In this document: positions 1-10,761 of the stretch, in pieces | How positions within the stretch are numbered: position 1 is the first letter of the stretch | How the letters are laid out: the number at the start of each line of letters is the position of its first letter | NCBI RefSeq assembly: GCF_003073045.1 | Contig: NC_037593.1 | Span: forward strand, 10,340,735-10,404,734 | Direction: 5' to 3' | DNA from: Pomacea canaliculata | Lineage: Eukaryota > Mollusca > Gastropoda > Architaenioglossa > Ampullariidae | DNA length: 64,000 bases | The notes under the pieces: generated by a model | What the model was told of the DNA's origin: nothing | Databases searched by the model: none | What the model saw: only the letters and a program-made list of their open reading frames with translations | Program-made: the position numbers and the translations under genes

Positions 1-130
1 TCTGTGCCTGTACCTTTCTCACCGTCCACTATCTGTTCATTTATCATTGTTTGGTCTCCACAGTGAGTACGATCTATCTTGGTGATAGTGGTGCTGCGCA
101 TTGTGACAACACATTATATTATTATTATTG
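1..130 (+). repeat. 3' end of a CR1-like LINE
   Basis: The first ~130 bases match, with gaps, the 3' tail of the CR1-like LINE that ends near 56275. Both contain 'TTTATCATT', then 'GGTCT(C/G)CACAG', 'GATCTATCTTGG' or close variants, 'TGCTGCGCATT', and an AT-rich tail with TTA repeats. Only the tail is in the window, so the rest of the copy would lie to the left. The alignment was made by eye. Confidence 0.7.
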
Positions 131-1590
131 TCCAATCTTCAGCAAATTTGACAGGAATATTCCTGTAATCTTGAGTCGTAGAGTAGCTTGATTTATGCTT
201 TGGTTCCAGCAATATTTTTTGCTGTTCCCATGCTGGAGTCTGCTGATAGGGAGTGTGGTCATTGTTCATCAGGATCTTGACTGATCTGGCATGATGTCTC
301 TTCTGCGGCCCATATCTATGGTCCTAACAGTGGGCATAATACCCTTGGAAGTGCCCATCTCTTCTCCAAAGTGAACCACAGCCGGTGGGTTGGCCTGATC
401 ATAGATGTCTTGTAGTATACAATACAGTGACTGAGCTGTAAGATGTAGCACATCAGCAGCCCTTTTGTGGCCTGTTTACTGCTCAGGTGGTTAACCCACA
501 AAGTTCTTAGACTGACTGCAACCTCTTTATGGTTATAACTGAGCTTGGCTTCATGTCTGTGTCAGCATCAAATTTTAAGCCTTGTAGAAGCATGCAGAAC
601 TATTTTCTATCATGTCTTCCTCACTTCTGTTTTGTGCATGTCCATATGTGGATGACTCTTCTTAAGTTTACCAAATTTGTTTTTAAACTTTAGTACTTAA
701 GCTTTCTTCACTTTCACAATGGGACTCATTTTAACAGCCTACCATACTAAACGAGCCAGGGCACGTACTGTCCTTTCCAGTCGTCAGAAAACAAAATCTC
801 AAAAAGTAAAGAACACTCATATTCAAGTATCATACCAGTGACCTGTAAAAGACTAAAGTACTTCCTTAGCTTTCCATTATGACATATTCTACTTTCATGT
901 ATTTATAATATAAAACAACTGATGCTTGATTATCAACTATCCTGATATAATCTATTAATGTATCAAGCAATTCTTTCCTGACAATCTACCCATGCTCACC
1001 CGTATCATTTTTTTTCTTTTTTTGCTGCACAAATGAAGTTCCCTGCAAATGCACATTCATTCTAATTAAATGATTTGATTATCTATAATTCTTCAGTCGA
1101 AAGACAAGATGACAGCAGCCAAATTGCTTAACGGTAGAACCATTTTTATTATTGCTTCTACATGGTTGGATGGATGTAGAAGACAGTCTTTCTGGCACTA
1201 GACTGATTCAGCACAATGATATTCCCACACCACCATCATCACCACCACTATTGCAGGTTAGTAAATATTCAGAGCAAAGTCTGTGGTTTGATGGTGAAGG
1301 CTTGATACAAGTCACTAGGGTATTTGATGAAAGAAGGTAGGCAGAGGGTGAAGGTCAGAGCTGAAAGTCACTGGAGACTATTGGAACAACTGTACAATAC
1401 TGGCTGCAGTTTTCCAAATCTCATCTTTAATCAGACCCTGGACAGATAAAAATGTAGACATAAAATGTGTATGTTTGAAGCTCACAATAAACACAGCAAA
1501 CATGCTCTTTACTGTCATGTGTCCAACATACAAATCTAAGCTAAATAACCAAGTACTATGCATTTGGATCCATTTACTTCATTGTAGCCA
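131..1590. other. Intergenic region left of DRG1, no supported gene
   Basis: AT-rich DNA without a recognisable exon. The part from 131 to about 620 is less AT-rich and, read on the minus strand, has short open stretches (451 to 269, 501 to 316) of ordinary protein-like composition. I do not recognise a family; it may be the relic of a mobile element. The rest shows only A/T runs and no conserved features. Confidence 0.4.
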
Positions 1591-1918
1591 AATGTGGTGG
1601 TCTTTTATTACTAAAAAAATATTTTAAAAAATTAAAATAAAAAGTGTTGCAAATGTAAAAGTATTCTAAAGTTACCACGAAAACTTTTCTTGAGAAACAA
1701 TAACAGACACAAAACTTCCATTCCTAGAACCCTGAACTGTGTATTCTGTCTGCCTAGTAACAAACAATTGCTGGGACAGCACTCAAAGCATATTATTTGT
1801 GAGTATCATCATCTGTCTGGAAATTAAGAACATTTTCAGTCCCATATAAGCAACATAGTTTAAGAGCAAAATCATAACTGGCTGCTGAAATATAACAAAC
1901 AAAAAGGTTTCTGATAAC
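1591..1918 (-). other. DRG1: DRG1 3'UTR with candidate poly(A) signal
   Basis: Sequence following the DRG1 stop codon on the minus strand. A canonical AATAAA (plus-strand TTTATT at 1604-1609) lies about 310 bases after the stop and is the first good candidate for 3' end formation. A second candidate (plus-strand TTTATT at 1145-1150) would give a UTR of about 770 bases. The true end cannot be decided from sequence. Confidence 0.5.
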
Positions 1919-4900
1919 TTACTTTTTCAAAATCTGCACCACATCCTCATCATTGAGCACATGTTCCTTTCCCACTTTCTGTGGACAATGTTTGACTGAT
2001 GTGCCCCAAACCAGAGCACTGCACATTATAAAATAGGGTAAGTTAATGAAAGTGCCCAAGCTTGATCAATTTAACAACTCTTACATTTAGACAACATAGA
2101 AGACTGCCAAATATTAAAAATTAAAAAAATAATGTTATAAGCACCTTAACCAAATGAATATTTAAGAGTGTATAAAATAAGAAAACGTCATACTCACTAC
2201 TTAAATTCCCTTATAATGCTGCGGTGAATCTTGTTACAAAAATCTTCTACGGCACTGTGACCACTCTTCAGCACTACTGGGGATGTATAGTCTGGGAGCT
2301 GGCCTTTGGGTTTGGTGTAACTAAGAGAGGAACCAAGAGAAATAAGAGATACACAAGGTTCAATCATTGGTAAATATGCCATCTTCCTCGAATACTTAGC
2401 TTCAAACAATAAACTTGAACCACAAAACTGTTTCTCTCTGTATGCTGTACATATCATTACTTTGGTGTGTGGTCAGAGAATGTGAGGCATGCAAGAGATT
2501 GGTACTGTTAAGCTTGCATGTGTCTCACTTTTTGTGAAAAAAATTATTTCCTTCAAGGATTTAGTGTCTTTGCTTCGTGTGTCAAGCACTGCCTAAATTA
2601 CTTTAAGGTATTGGCAAATACCTAATAAATGATGCATGGATGGAGTGAGCAATATATGGGAAGTAACCTCTGTCATCTTTGAATACTTTCTTTTCACTTT
2701 ACCTATCTATACAATTATCAATAAAGACAAAAGTCTAGTGAAAAAGAAAAAACAACAAAACTGAAAAAAAAACCCACTGGCTTACATGCGAACTAGCTTT
2801 AGATAATCCCACATTTTTTCCAGTAAATCATCAAAGTTCCATTTATGGTGTGCTGAGATTGGTACACAATGAGGAATTCGATAAATAATGTCCAGCTCCT
2901 GTTACAACAGAGTAAAAGCAAATACTGACAGCAAAGACAGGATATCTTTATACCAGAATCATAATACAATCAATAAATAATAATAAATGCAAAATTTGTA
3001 AAGCGCATACTCACACTCCTAAGGAGTACAAAACAAGAACGAAACATGGACAGCATACGAGGGACAGGAAAACAAACAAATAACATGTTATAAAAGAATA
3101 AACAACTGTACTAAACGAAGAATAAAAGCAAATACAGAAAACACAAAGAGGAACCAAATTACAAGAACAAAAGAACAAGAGCTGAGAGTAACATGATGTT
3201 GCAAAAGGAAAGGTGTGAAAAAGGACTAGCATTTAAATGTGTAATATATATACATAGGCAAAAATTATCTTTTAAAGAAACTCCCAAAACTTCCATGCAA
3301 AATCTGTCATAAAAATATTTAACATTTGCTGCATCATAACCTTTGGGAAAATAATGCTGGGTCAAGGGCACAGATAAAGACACACAGGAAGAATGTGCAC
3401 ACCACAGACTGCCAGTCTACCATCCCTTATACTTTTCAGCACTCTTGGTGTATTAATTTGACAAGTGACAAAGATGAGGATGAAGGATGTAGCTTTAGCT
3501 CTTACTTCAATAGAGATCTGGTCGATTTTGTTGAGCAAATATATACATGGGATATAGACCCGGTTTCCTTCAATGACATCTATCAAATCTTCAGCTGTAG
3601 CATCATAGCGCAGAGTGATGTCAGCATTGTGAATCTTGTACTCATTAAGAATCGTTTTTACTGTATCCTGGTCCAGTTCACTTTGTGACACCTTTATATA
3701 CATAAAACATTCAAATGTAACTTTCATACACATACAGCATTGTGTTACTTGCCCTATCAGGTAAATAAAGTTCTTTCACCTCCACATAAGACAAGCTTAA
3801 TGAGGATCATATGAAATCACTCTAAACTGTTTTCTGCATTTACAAAATAATAGTAATTTTGTCATAGAAAGAAATGAATATTTACACATTTTGTCATGGT
3901 TCATGAAAAATGAGACACAGCATCCTAAAGGAAAACTAGGTTTAGACTGCATGTCTTCTTCATTTCTTTATGCTATGATCAGAAAGATTCACATAATACA
4001 TTCACTAAAAGTAAAAAAAAATATATGAAAGAAATATTACAAAATAAAGTACATACAATTTTAACTCCTAATGGTTACTGGCTGAAGATTTGAAAATAAT
4101 TACCAGAGATGTAAGGTTAAGTCCACCTTTCTCCTTTTTCTTAAAGATGATATTGGGTGGCTCTTTGTTAAGGCGAATTCCAAATCCTTCAAGCTCATGT
4201 TCAATAAGGGCCTTGTGTTGTAATGGCTTAAGAACATCCAGCACGATGAAAATCAAGCTGCAAGTCCGTGCCACTGCCAAATCATTTACAAACTGTAAAC
4301 TGTACCTCCACAATATATGGATTGACAAACTGTAATGTATCATGTTAACAGTGAAAACAACAAGACCAGTTGTTCACAATGATTTTATGGGAAGGTTTTA
4401 CACTTGTAAGATAAATACCTGACTTACGCGGGAAGGTAAAAGTCAGCATAAGGAGATGATTGTAATTTGCCTCCCACATAAAGTGTCTCAGACACATTGA
4501 ATCCCTTGTTATCACTTAAGACACTATAGTAACCCTTTATATGTGTGGAAATGTTGAAAGTATGACAGAGTTTGTTGTATTAAATTGTCAGTTTACTATG
4601 CTGTCCAAGGCCAAAGATTATATCCACACAGCAGTGTCCTATCCTGAATCTACTAGAGAACTGTTTTACTGATCCAGGATCTTGGCATGCTCCCCCATTT
4701 GATTAAAAAGTGAAAATCTTCTATATATGCTATATTCCTACTAGCTGGCCTCTTCCAAACAGGCAAGATGTAAATCTTTTTCCCTGGGCTTTATGGAAGA
4801 TCTTTGTCAGATGTGATGCCTGTTTCCCCACAAGTTAGGATCGACTCTGAGGTGATTCCATCCACTGCAGCTGCCTCATTCTACAGACTGGTTCATACCA

Positions 4901-7491
4901 CCTGTAGGGCTTCTGATTCAGGTTCCTCCAGATCTGGATATTTTGGAATGAAGTGATGCCAAGTTTGGTGGTCTACGTCTGGGATCAGAACCTGCTTGAA
5001 TTATTCTTTACATCTCCCTTTGATCTTGCTTTCTTCATACAGTTGGTTGCCATCTTTGTCACTGATAAATGTTGTCGAGATTTATCTCAGTTTCCTCGCC
5101 TTTAAATTTCTCTGGGGAACCTTCTGCATAGTGTGGATAGCTCTTCTCCATATTTAGTTCACTTGAATTTGCTGCCTCTATCATTCTTTTCAAGGATCGT
5201 CTGGCTAACCTGTACTTCACATAATTTTCACCCCTTCTGAAATTTACCCATATTCAAAACAGTCTCTTTTACTGCTTCTTTCACAATGTCATTCCACTAT
5301 TCAGTCATCGTTTGAGATGTTTTTTCAAGAAAAGCAAATAGTTTTTATTAAGGAAGTGGGGTGCATGGTATTGTAGTGATTAATACTCGTTCTCATCACT
5401 ACTGCAGTGAAAAGGTCTTAGTTACGATCTTGTCTAGGGACACTCCATACTTGACACTTGCTTGCAGGGTTGACCATCATGGGTTTTCTCCAAGTATTCC
5501 AGTTTGTTCTATCCTCCATCATCCACCATAGTGCAAAATCCCCTCAGGGTGAAACCAGTTTCTTACTAAATCAACTAACTGATAAGGTATTAAGACATGC
5601 AGATTAGTCTTACTGACCTCACAACCTCTCAAAAAGGGTCAGAAGGACTGGTGTTTAAAGTCAAGCTAGAAATGTAGCCAGACATGTAAACAGGAGATAC
5701 ATGTAATGAAAGATGAGAACTAAATTATCCTTACTGCACTGGCAACAGGCATTTAACTGCTGTGTGCAGGGGAAAGGAATGCTATCCAAAAAGCACACAC
5801 AACTGAGAATGATCAAGCATACCACCATAAGCACCAACCTGTACATCTGTTACATTCCATATATATATACCTGCTATCACTTGCTTTCCTCTTCCTTTGC
5901 CATCTTTAGCTCCTTCAATGATACCAGGCAAATCCAGAAGCTAAACATAAAGAGATTGCAACAAATAAGTATTACAAGATGCACTGATTCACAGGGCTTG
6001 TATTTATTATCCATCCTTTCATTGGAATTGAGTTCACTGAGGTAAAAATCACATATTCACTTTGTAGAAAATGTATTTTATCTGACGCATGTCCAACCAG
6101 ATTTTAACAGCTTTAACACTTTTTTATTGCAGTTTCTTCTCAAGATAAAAAAGGTTGAATATTGTAGGAAAGTATTTGAAAACACTGATTTGTTGCTAGT
6201 TTGATTTAAACTGTTTCATCCATGTATTTTTGTACACACTACTGAACCTTTGTTCTGCCACAATTTTGATAAAAACACACTGTAGGAAGTGTTTGCATTA
6301 GATCACACACAACATGTGGTTATAAGAATCTGAATGTTTGTTGTAGATTGAGTAATTTTACCTGAATCTTGGCACCTTTGTACCTGATGACGCCGGGAAC
6401 TGTAGTAAGTGTTGTGAATTCATAAGCTGCAACTTCTGAGTACACACCAGCTAGGTTACTCAGCAAAGTTGACTTTCCCACAGAGGGAAAACCTGAATGA
6501 AAAGAGAGGCACGATGATGCTTCAAACACATTTTTTTGGTTTAAAAATATAAGGAAATAAGATTACACTTGCTATGAATGATTTATATATCACTTAGAAA
6601 ATTTAAGTGTTCTAAGTAAAAGCTAAATCATATTTAAACAGAGCTCTTAGTCTAAGTAAGGCAATGACTAGACCAATAACCTATGAAGTTTTCCTTTCCC
6701 AGAATTTGAGTAATACATCTGTCTCCTATGAACAAATTGGTAAAATGGAAAAGGTAACCGTTCTTACTGAACTGAGATTTTAGATACTCTGAGGGATTTG
6801 CAGTAACAAAAATAAAAATTATATGAATACATGTTTTCATATCATATATCAACATGTAATACAAAATCTTCAGGAGTGGCATGCGTTTTGATGCCCTTCC
6901 TATACATGATGTTGGATTTTAATAATGAAATAAGCTATATCAGTGTTAGATTTAGAACTAAAACTATTAATAAAGGACCTACCAACAAAACCAATGCGAG
7001 CGTCACCAGTTTTGGCAACATCAAACCCCTCTCCTGCGCCACCTCCTCCCCCTTTAGGTTCAATAAGTTCACGCCTTAGTTTCGCTAGCCTTGCCTTTAG
7101 CAGGCCAAGATGCCCACTAGTTGCTTTGTTCTTCTGGGTGCGAGCCATCTATTGAAGCATCATTTCAGAGACATACACATTCACATTCACGCGCGCATGC
7201 ATGCGGAGAGGAAAATCACCGCTGTTAGTCACATAAGTTATCGTACTTATCGGATCAGTGCTAGACTGGCTTCGTAACAGAAGTATACTACAAATCTTGG
7301 AGTACGTTGGTTCGCGCGTGTGTGTGTGTGTGAGAAAGTCAAAGACTATGTGTCGTTTTAGATTCTGAAAACCGATGACTGAAAGAGTTTATATTTGCCT
7401 TCAATTAGCCAACATCGTAATTTAAAAAGAAGACAACAAACAATTCATTTACTTCGCTTTCAATTTCTGCAATCTTCTGAAGAATAGACAT
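1919..7491 (-). CDS. DRG1: Developmentally regulated GTP-binding protein 1 (DRG1), complete
   Basis: OBG-family translational GTPase; in other animals it binds DFRP1/ZC3H15 and polysomes in the cytoplasm. Coding exons, minus strand: 7491-7453, 7148-6983, 6492-6362, 5940-5871, 4273-4104, 3691-3506, 2898-2786, 2320-2198, 2018-1919. They sum to 1098 bases: 365 aa plus stop (human 367). The start fits the family N-terminus ([13 protein letters not shown]). Motifs seen: helical basic N-terminus and Gly-rich loop (residues ~14-57), P-loop GFPSVGKS (69-76), DLPG (115-118), NKID (246-249), SAH (269-271), and a C-terminal TGS domain (~286-365) ending in ILKK. The exon 8 donor is GTGAGT after 2198; a GTAGTG three bases earlier would destroy the conserved KYALVW. 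Identity to human DRG1 looks very high, as is usual for this gene. It is divergent from EIF4ENIF1. Confidence 0.97.
2955..3235 (-). repeat. LINE 3'-end fragment in a DRG1 intron
   Basis: Read on the minus strand, this segment parallels plus-strand 20780-21056. Both have 'CTTTTTCACACC', pyrimidine-rich sequence with 'TTGGTTCCTCTTT', then 'TACTCCTTAGGAGTGTGAG' and a tail 'ACAAATTTTGCATTTATTATT'-like. The GC-type junction followed by TTA repeats is typical of CR1/L2-type LINE 3' ends. No coding part remains. Confidence 0.7.
4680..5335 (-). mobile_element. Degenerate LINE reverse-transcriptase fragment (RTE-like)
   Basis: The minus-strand translation, with stops and frameshifts, keeps recognisable pieces of a LINE ORF2. 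One has the pattern of the linker before the RT domain ('[20 protein letters not shown]'). Another is the RT entry motif 'AVDGITSE' followed by a 'GGET'-like residue string. The reading frame is interrupted, so it is dead. It may belong to the same broad clade as the fragment at 58079-59007. It lies in the intron between DRG1 exons 4 and 5. Confidence 0.65.
5348..5580 (+). repeat. tRNA-headed SINE, diverged
   Basis: The head has an A-box-like 'GGTATTGTAGTGATTAATAC' and a B-box-like 'GGTCTTAGTTACGATC'. It aligns loosely to the SINEs at 9202 and 28370 ('GCAGTGAA..GTC', 'GTCT.GGGACAC', 'TTGCAGGGTTG'). The 3' half differs from those copies, so it may be a related subfamily with another tail. It sits directly beside the LINE fragment at 4680-5335. 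Confidence 0.45.
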
Positions 7492-7959
7492 TTTCACAGC
7501 CTTAAGTTTTCACAACGTGAAATGTTCCCGAAGATGGTCCGAGACAACTGTCGTATTCAGTCCACGATCTGAAAAGTGTAACACATTGTTCGATGACGTA
7601 ATAGCAACATGTCCTGTTCTTTTTCTAAACAAACATATGCATAAGACTTAAATTAACTTTAAATATTATAATGCATAATGCGTTTTCTATTTAAATGCAA
7701 AATAAAACTAAAATACAGGTTTTTAGCTCTTTGATGACGCACCTATTGTACGCCGGAAATGGCTGTTTCGATTGTGTTTCAAGGACAAAATAACTATTTT
7801 TCTATACTTTGACATATCTTCTACAAATTTGATTTTATTGTTGTCTTCTGATTAAAATTCAATCAAAGATGACACACTATTGTAAATTACCAATATTTTA
7901 TTGACCTTTGATTAGCGCATGCGCATATCCGGGCTGTCGAACATCTGAATGTTGTTCAG
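7492..7959. promoter_or_regulatory. Shared DRG1 / EIF4ENIF1 promoter region
   Basis: Region between the DRG1 start codon and the probable first exon of EIF4ENIF1. Visible motifs are TGACGTAA (CRE/ATF-like, 7594-7601), CCGGAAAT (ETS-like, near 7753), and a perfect NRF-1-type palindrome AGCGCATGCGCA at 7914-7925. More CpG-containing sequence flanks the DRG1 side (7186-7204, 7311-7333, the latter with a GT microsatellite). Motif function is inferred from known vertebrate and insect promoter motifs. Confidence 0.6.
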
Positions 7960-8139
7960 CAGCCGTTCGAAGATAGTGTACAGTCTTTCGTTTCTTGTCT
8001 TCATTGCTGTTCCTAGCTTGTATACTGTAGCATTTAATTGTTTCTTTTCAATGTCTGTTTCTCATTTAATTATTTCATAATATTTAACTGTTTAACGTTA
8101 TTATTTACGACAAGAAGCAGTTACAAGAAGCCAGACAAG
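7960..8139 (+). other. EIF4ENIF1: EIF4ENIF1 5' non-coding exon (5' limit estimated)
   Basis: A strong splice donor CAAG|GTAAGT occurs at 8139/8140, just downstream of the NRF-1-type motif. The sequence before it has no long open frame. The first coding exon (start 10762) needs an upstream non-coding exon, because an in-frame TAA lies at 10756-10758 and acceptor-like sequences (GTGCAG ending at 10726) precede it. The transcription start is a guess. Confidence 0.5.
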
Positions 8140-9201
8140 GTAAGTAAAAGGCCTTAATGTCAACATTCAGTCAATGCACGTCGTATTCATACACAAATTT
8201 TAATTTTATGCACTCTTTATAAAGTTCAAAGCAATTTTATTATAAATACTGCCCATAAACCAAGAAAAGCAAATAGTTTATATAACTTTTGCTTTGCTTT
8301 CTGTGTATTCGTTGTGTTTTTCTTTCCAGCAGAACGGTTAGCGATTTTAAACCGATTGTCATCGTGAACCATAAAGAATGCAGTACTAAAGTAAAACATA
8401 CTTGCTTTGACAGAGATGCACTGCTATAAATGTCGCCAAACAGTGAACAGGAATAGAGTTGTACATAAGGGCTATGTATAGATGTTTTGAGACAGATGAC
8501 ATGGTGTTGAAACTCCCACTGGCTAGTTCGACAGTTACGAACATTTAGCATAAGTAGTTACTTCACATCAAAGATGCATCTGGTCAGGTCGTAAGAAAAT
8601 TACTATTACAGAAATAAACACTATATAAGGAATAATTAATTTTCAGAATAACAGCATTGCTTGTGATGCCTTCCCCAGCCCAACACTCATGAAGTATTCC
8701 AGTTTTACACTTTTCAAGAAATTTACTAACAGTGCGGATGGTGATCATTTTCAAAATGGAAGATGAAAATAATGGTAATGGATACCATCCAGGGACAGTT
8801 GTTAAGAACAAGGTCTCTTAGTCTGAAATCGGTACCATTTAAAACAAATTCCCAGCGTTAAATTGATAAATGGTCACCATCAAACTATTCTGACATGTCA
8901 GCAGCATCAAAAACTTTGTCAAAAGTATTAATTATACCTCCATAGACAAATGCTTTTGTTGAATATAACTAAATTTTAAGATTTTCACAGGTTTGACCAA
9001 ATTATTTTTCTCATTAGGTGGGATTTTTAAGAGGGACATTTGGAGTTTTTGCAGCAGTCCTCTTTGTAAATATTTTTTATAAAAAACAGCATACTAATTC
9101 TTTTAGTCAAATGTGTTACTCTGGTAGAGTGAAACCATGAACTTTATCTTCTTGACCAAATATTATCTGATGCAAAATACTGCTGAATCCGTCTCTCAGC
9201 C

Positions 9202-9391
9202 GAGATGTCTGGTGGTCCAACTGTTAGTGTTTATCATCACCAATGCAGTGATGGTTTGCTGTCCTGTGTTCAGCTCTCATTTTGGACACTGTTCTTTCTC
9301 TGTACATGACATCTGTTTACAGGGCTGGCTGCCTTTCCGTGATGTAGCCTTAGTTGCTAGTTCGGCATAAAACACCAGTCTTCCCACCCCT
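9202..9391 (+). repeat. tRNA-derived SINE, copy 1
   Basis: About 190 bases, colinear with the SINE at 28370-28565. Shared blocks include 'CACCAATGCAGTGATGG', 'TGTTCTTTCTCTGTACATG', 'CATCTGTTTACAGGGCTGG', 'GTGATGTAGCCTTAG' and the end 'GGCATAAAACACCA'. The tRNA head is decayed compared with the 28 kb copy. It lies in EIF4ENIF1 intron 1, next to a probable LTR. Confidence 0.75.
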
Positions 9392-9415
9392 TTCACACAG
9401 CCAGTTTATTAACAG

Positions 9416-9960
9416 TGTCGCATAATGCGATCGGGCATTGCGGCACTTGCTCTCTCACAGGCACACTTGCAATCACACAGACTTTTGCACGCCCGACGTG
9501 ACCAACGAAGCCAAACACTCCTCAGTGGACACAAAACACGCACACAAGGGACAATACGTAAGTTTATTGGTCACAAAGTACGACCCACCAACTCAAAAGT
9601 AAAGGAAAAGAAAACAATCATTACGTCAAAAAAAAATACAAAGCCCGCACTTTGATGGTCAACAGCCCTCCATCCTCACTTCAATGACTGACGGCAATCT
9701 GTTTATACTTTGACAATAAATGCCACATCCCCTTGAGCCTGTAGAAAGCAATGTACATAGATAACAAACTTTCCGGCTATGCACGTATAACCACTAAGCT
9801 TGCCCCTCAAGCATGTCTCTCATAACATTTTGCTAACAGCATCGTCTGCTACAACAGACGCAAAACACTACATAAAGCAAACTCCCTAATGCAATCTTAG
9901 TCGCTAACCACATGTCATCACAATGCAAATAAAAATTCCCCATTATAGAAACTCAGCACA
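9416..9960 (-). mobile_element. Probable LTR of an LTR retrotransposon
   Basis: Read on the minus strand, the segment starts TGTGCTGAG right after a polypurine-like tract (ATGGGGGGAAGA, 9961-9972). It ends ...GCGACA, so it has the TG...CA form. Inside are a TATAAACAG box with an initiator-like sequence and, about 150 bases later, an AATAAA. That order of U3, TATA, poly(A) signal and U5 is what an LTR should show. The ~240 bases beyond the polypurine tract (9973 to ~10215) are more GC-rich than the surroundings and may be the remnant of the internal region. No pol gene or second LTR is present. Alternative LTR boundaries, for example an inner TGTAGCAGAC start at 9853, are possible. Confidence 0.5.
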
Positions 9961-10761
9961 TCTTCCCCCCATGCTCTTCGTACACAGTAGGGTCCCTGCC
10001 CCCACATCTTACACCAAGGCCAGCAATCGAAGACCCTATCAGGTACGCCACCTAACTTACAATGTGCCTCGAGGCGGCTCTATTACCTCATGACCAGTCC
10101 CAGCCAAGAGATGCGCAACCCACTGGCCTTTCTCCTGACTATACTAGATGGCTGGCCACACTCTCTCCTGGCCTCCACACCTTGACCGATACCACTGTTT
10201 GATCACCTTAGCATGATATTTCTACCTATAACACAGTAATATAATGTTATTTGTAAACTTTTTGATTTATGAGACTTGGATGATATTGGTGGATTTTTTT
10301 TTAGATTTAATTCTTATTAGTAGAGGTCATTTGTGTGTTTAAAAGCCTGGACGAGTGTTATAAATGAAATAATGTTATGCATCTCAGTAGCAGGGCCTGA
10401 AAACACATTCCCTTCATATAAGGTGCTGTCCTCATAATTTCACTTGCTGATTCCAACTGGTAAAAGTCAAATGCCTTTTAAATTTGCTGAAAGTGGTTAG
10501 AAACTATGCTGTTTACATAGATTAATAATATTTGAAATTCCATTTGTTGTTGAACACTGACAAATTGACAAATTTATTTTAAAAAGTACACATTTTTAGC
10601 TGGAAAGATGGTATGGTTATGAGGCAGCTTGCAGATTACAGAATGATTGAAGAGAACATTCACAGCATTTAAAAATGTTTCTGGTGTTTACTCATGCTTT
10701 GGAGCATTTCTTGGTTTTGTGTGCAGTTTTTTCCATGCAAGTTTATATGTGTGCCTAAGTA

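Noticed and set aside
2192..2200. GTAGTG donor for DRG1 exon 8
   Set aside because: It keeps the reading frame but would delete one residue of the invariant KYALVW. The GTGAGT three bases further downstream on the minus strand is a better donor and restores it.
3326..3688. 120-codon plus-strand frame
   Set aside because: Antisense shadow of DRG1 exon 3691-3506.
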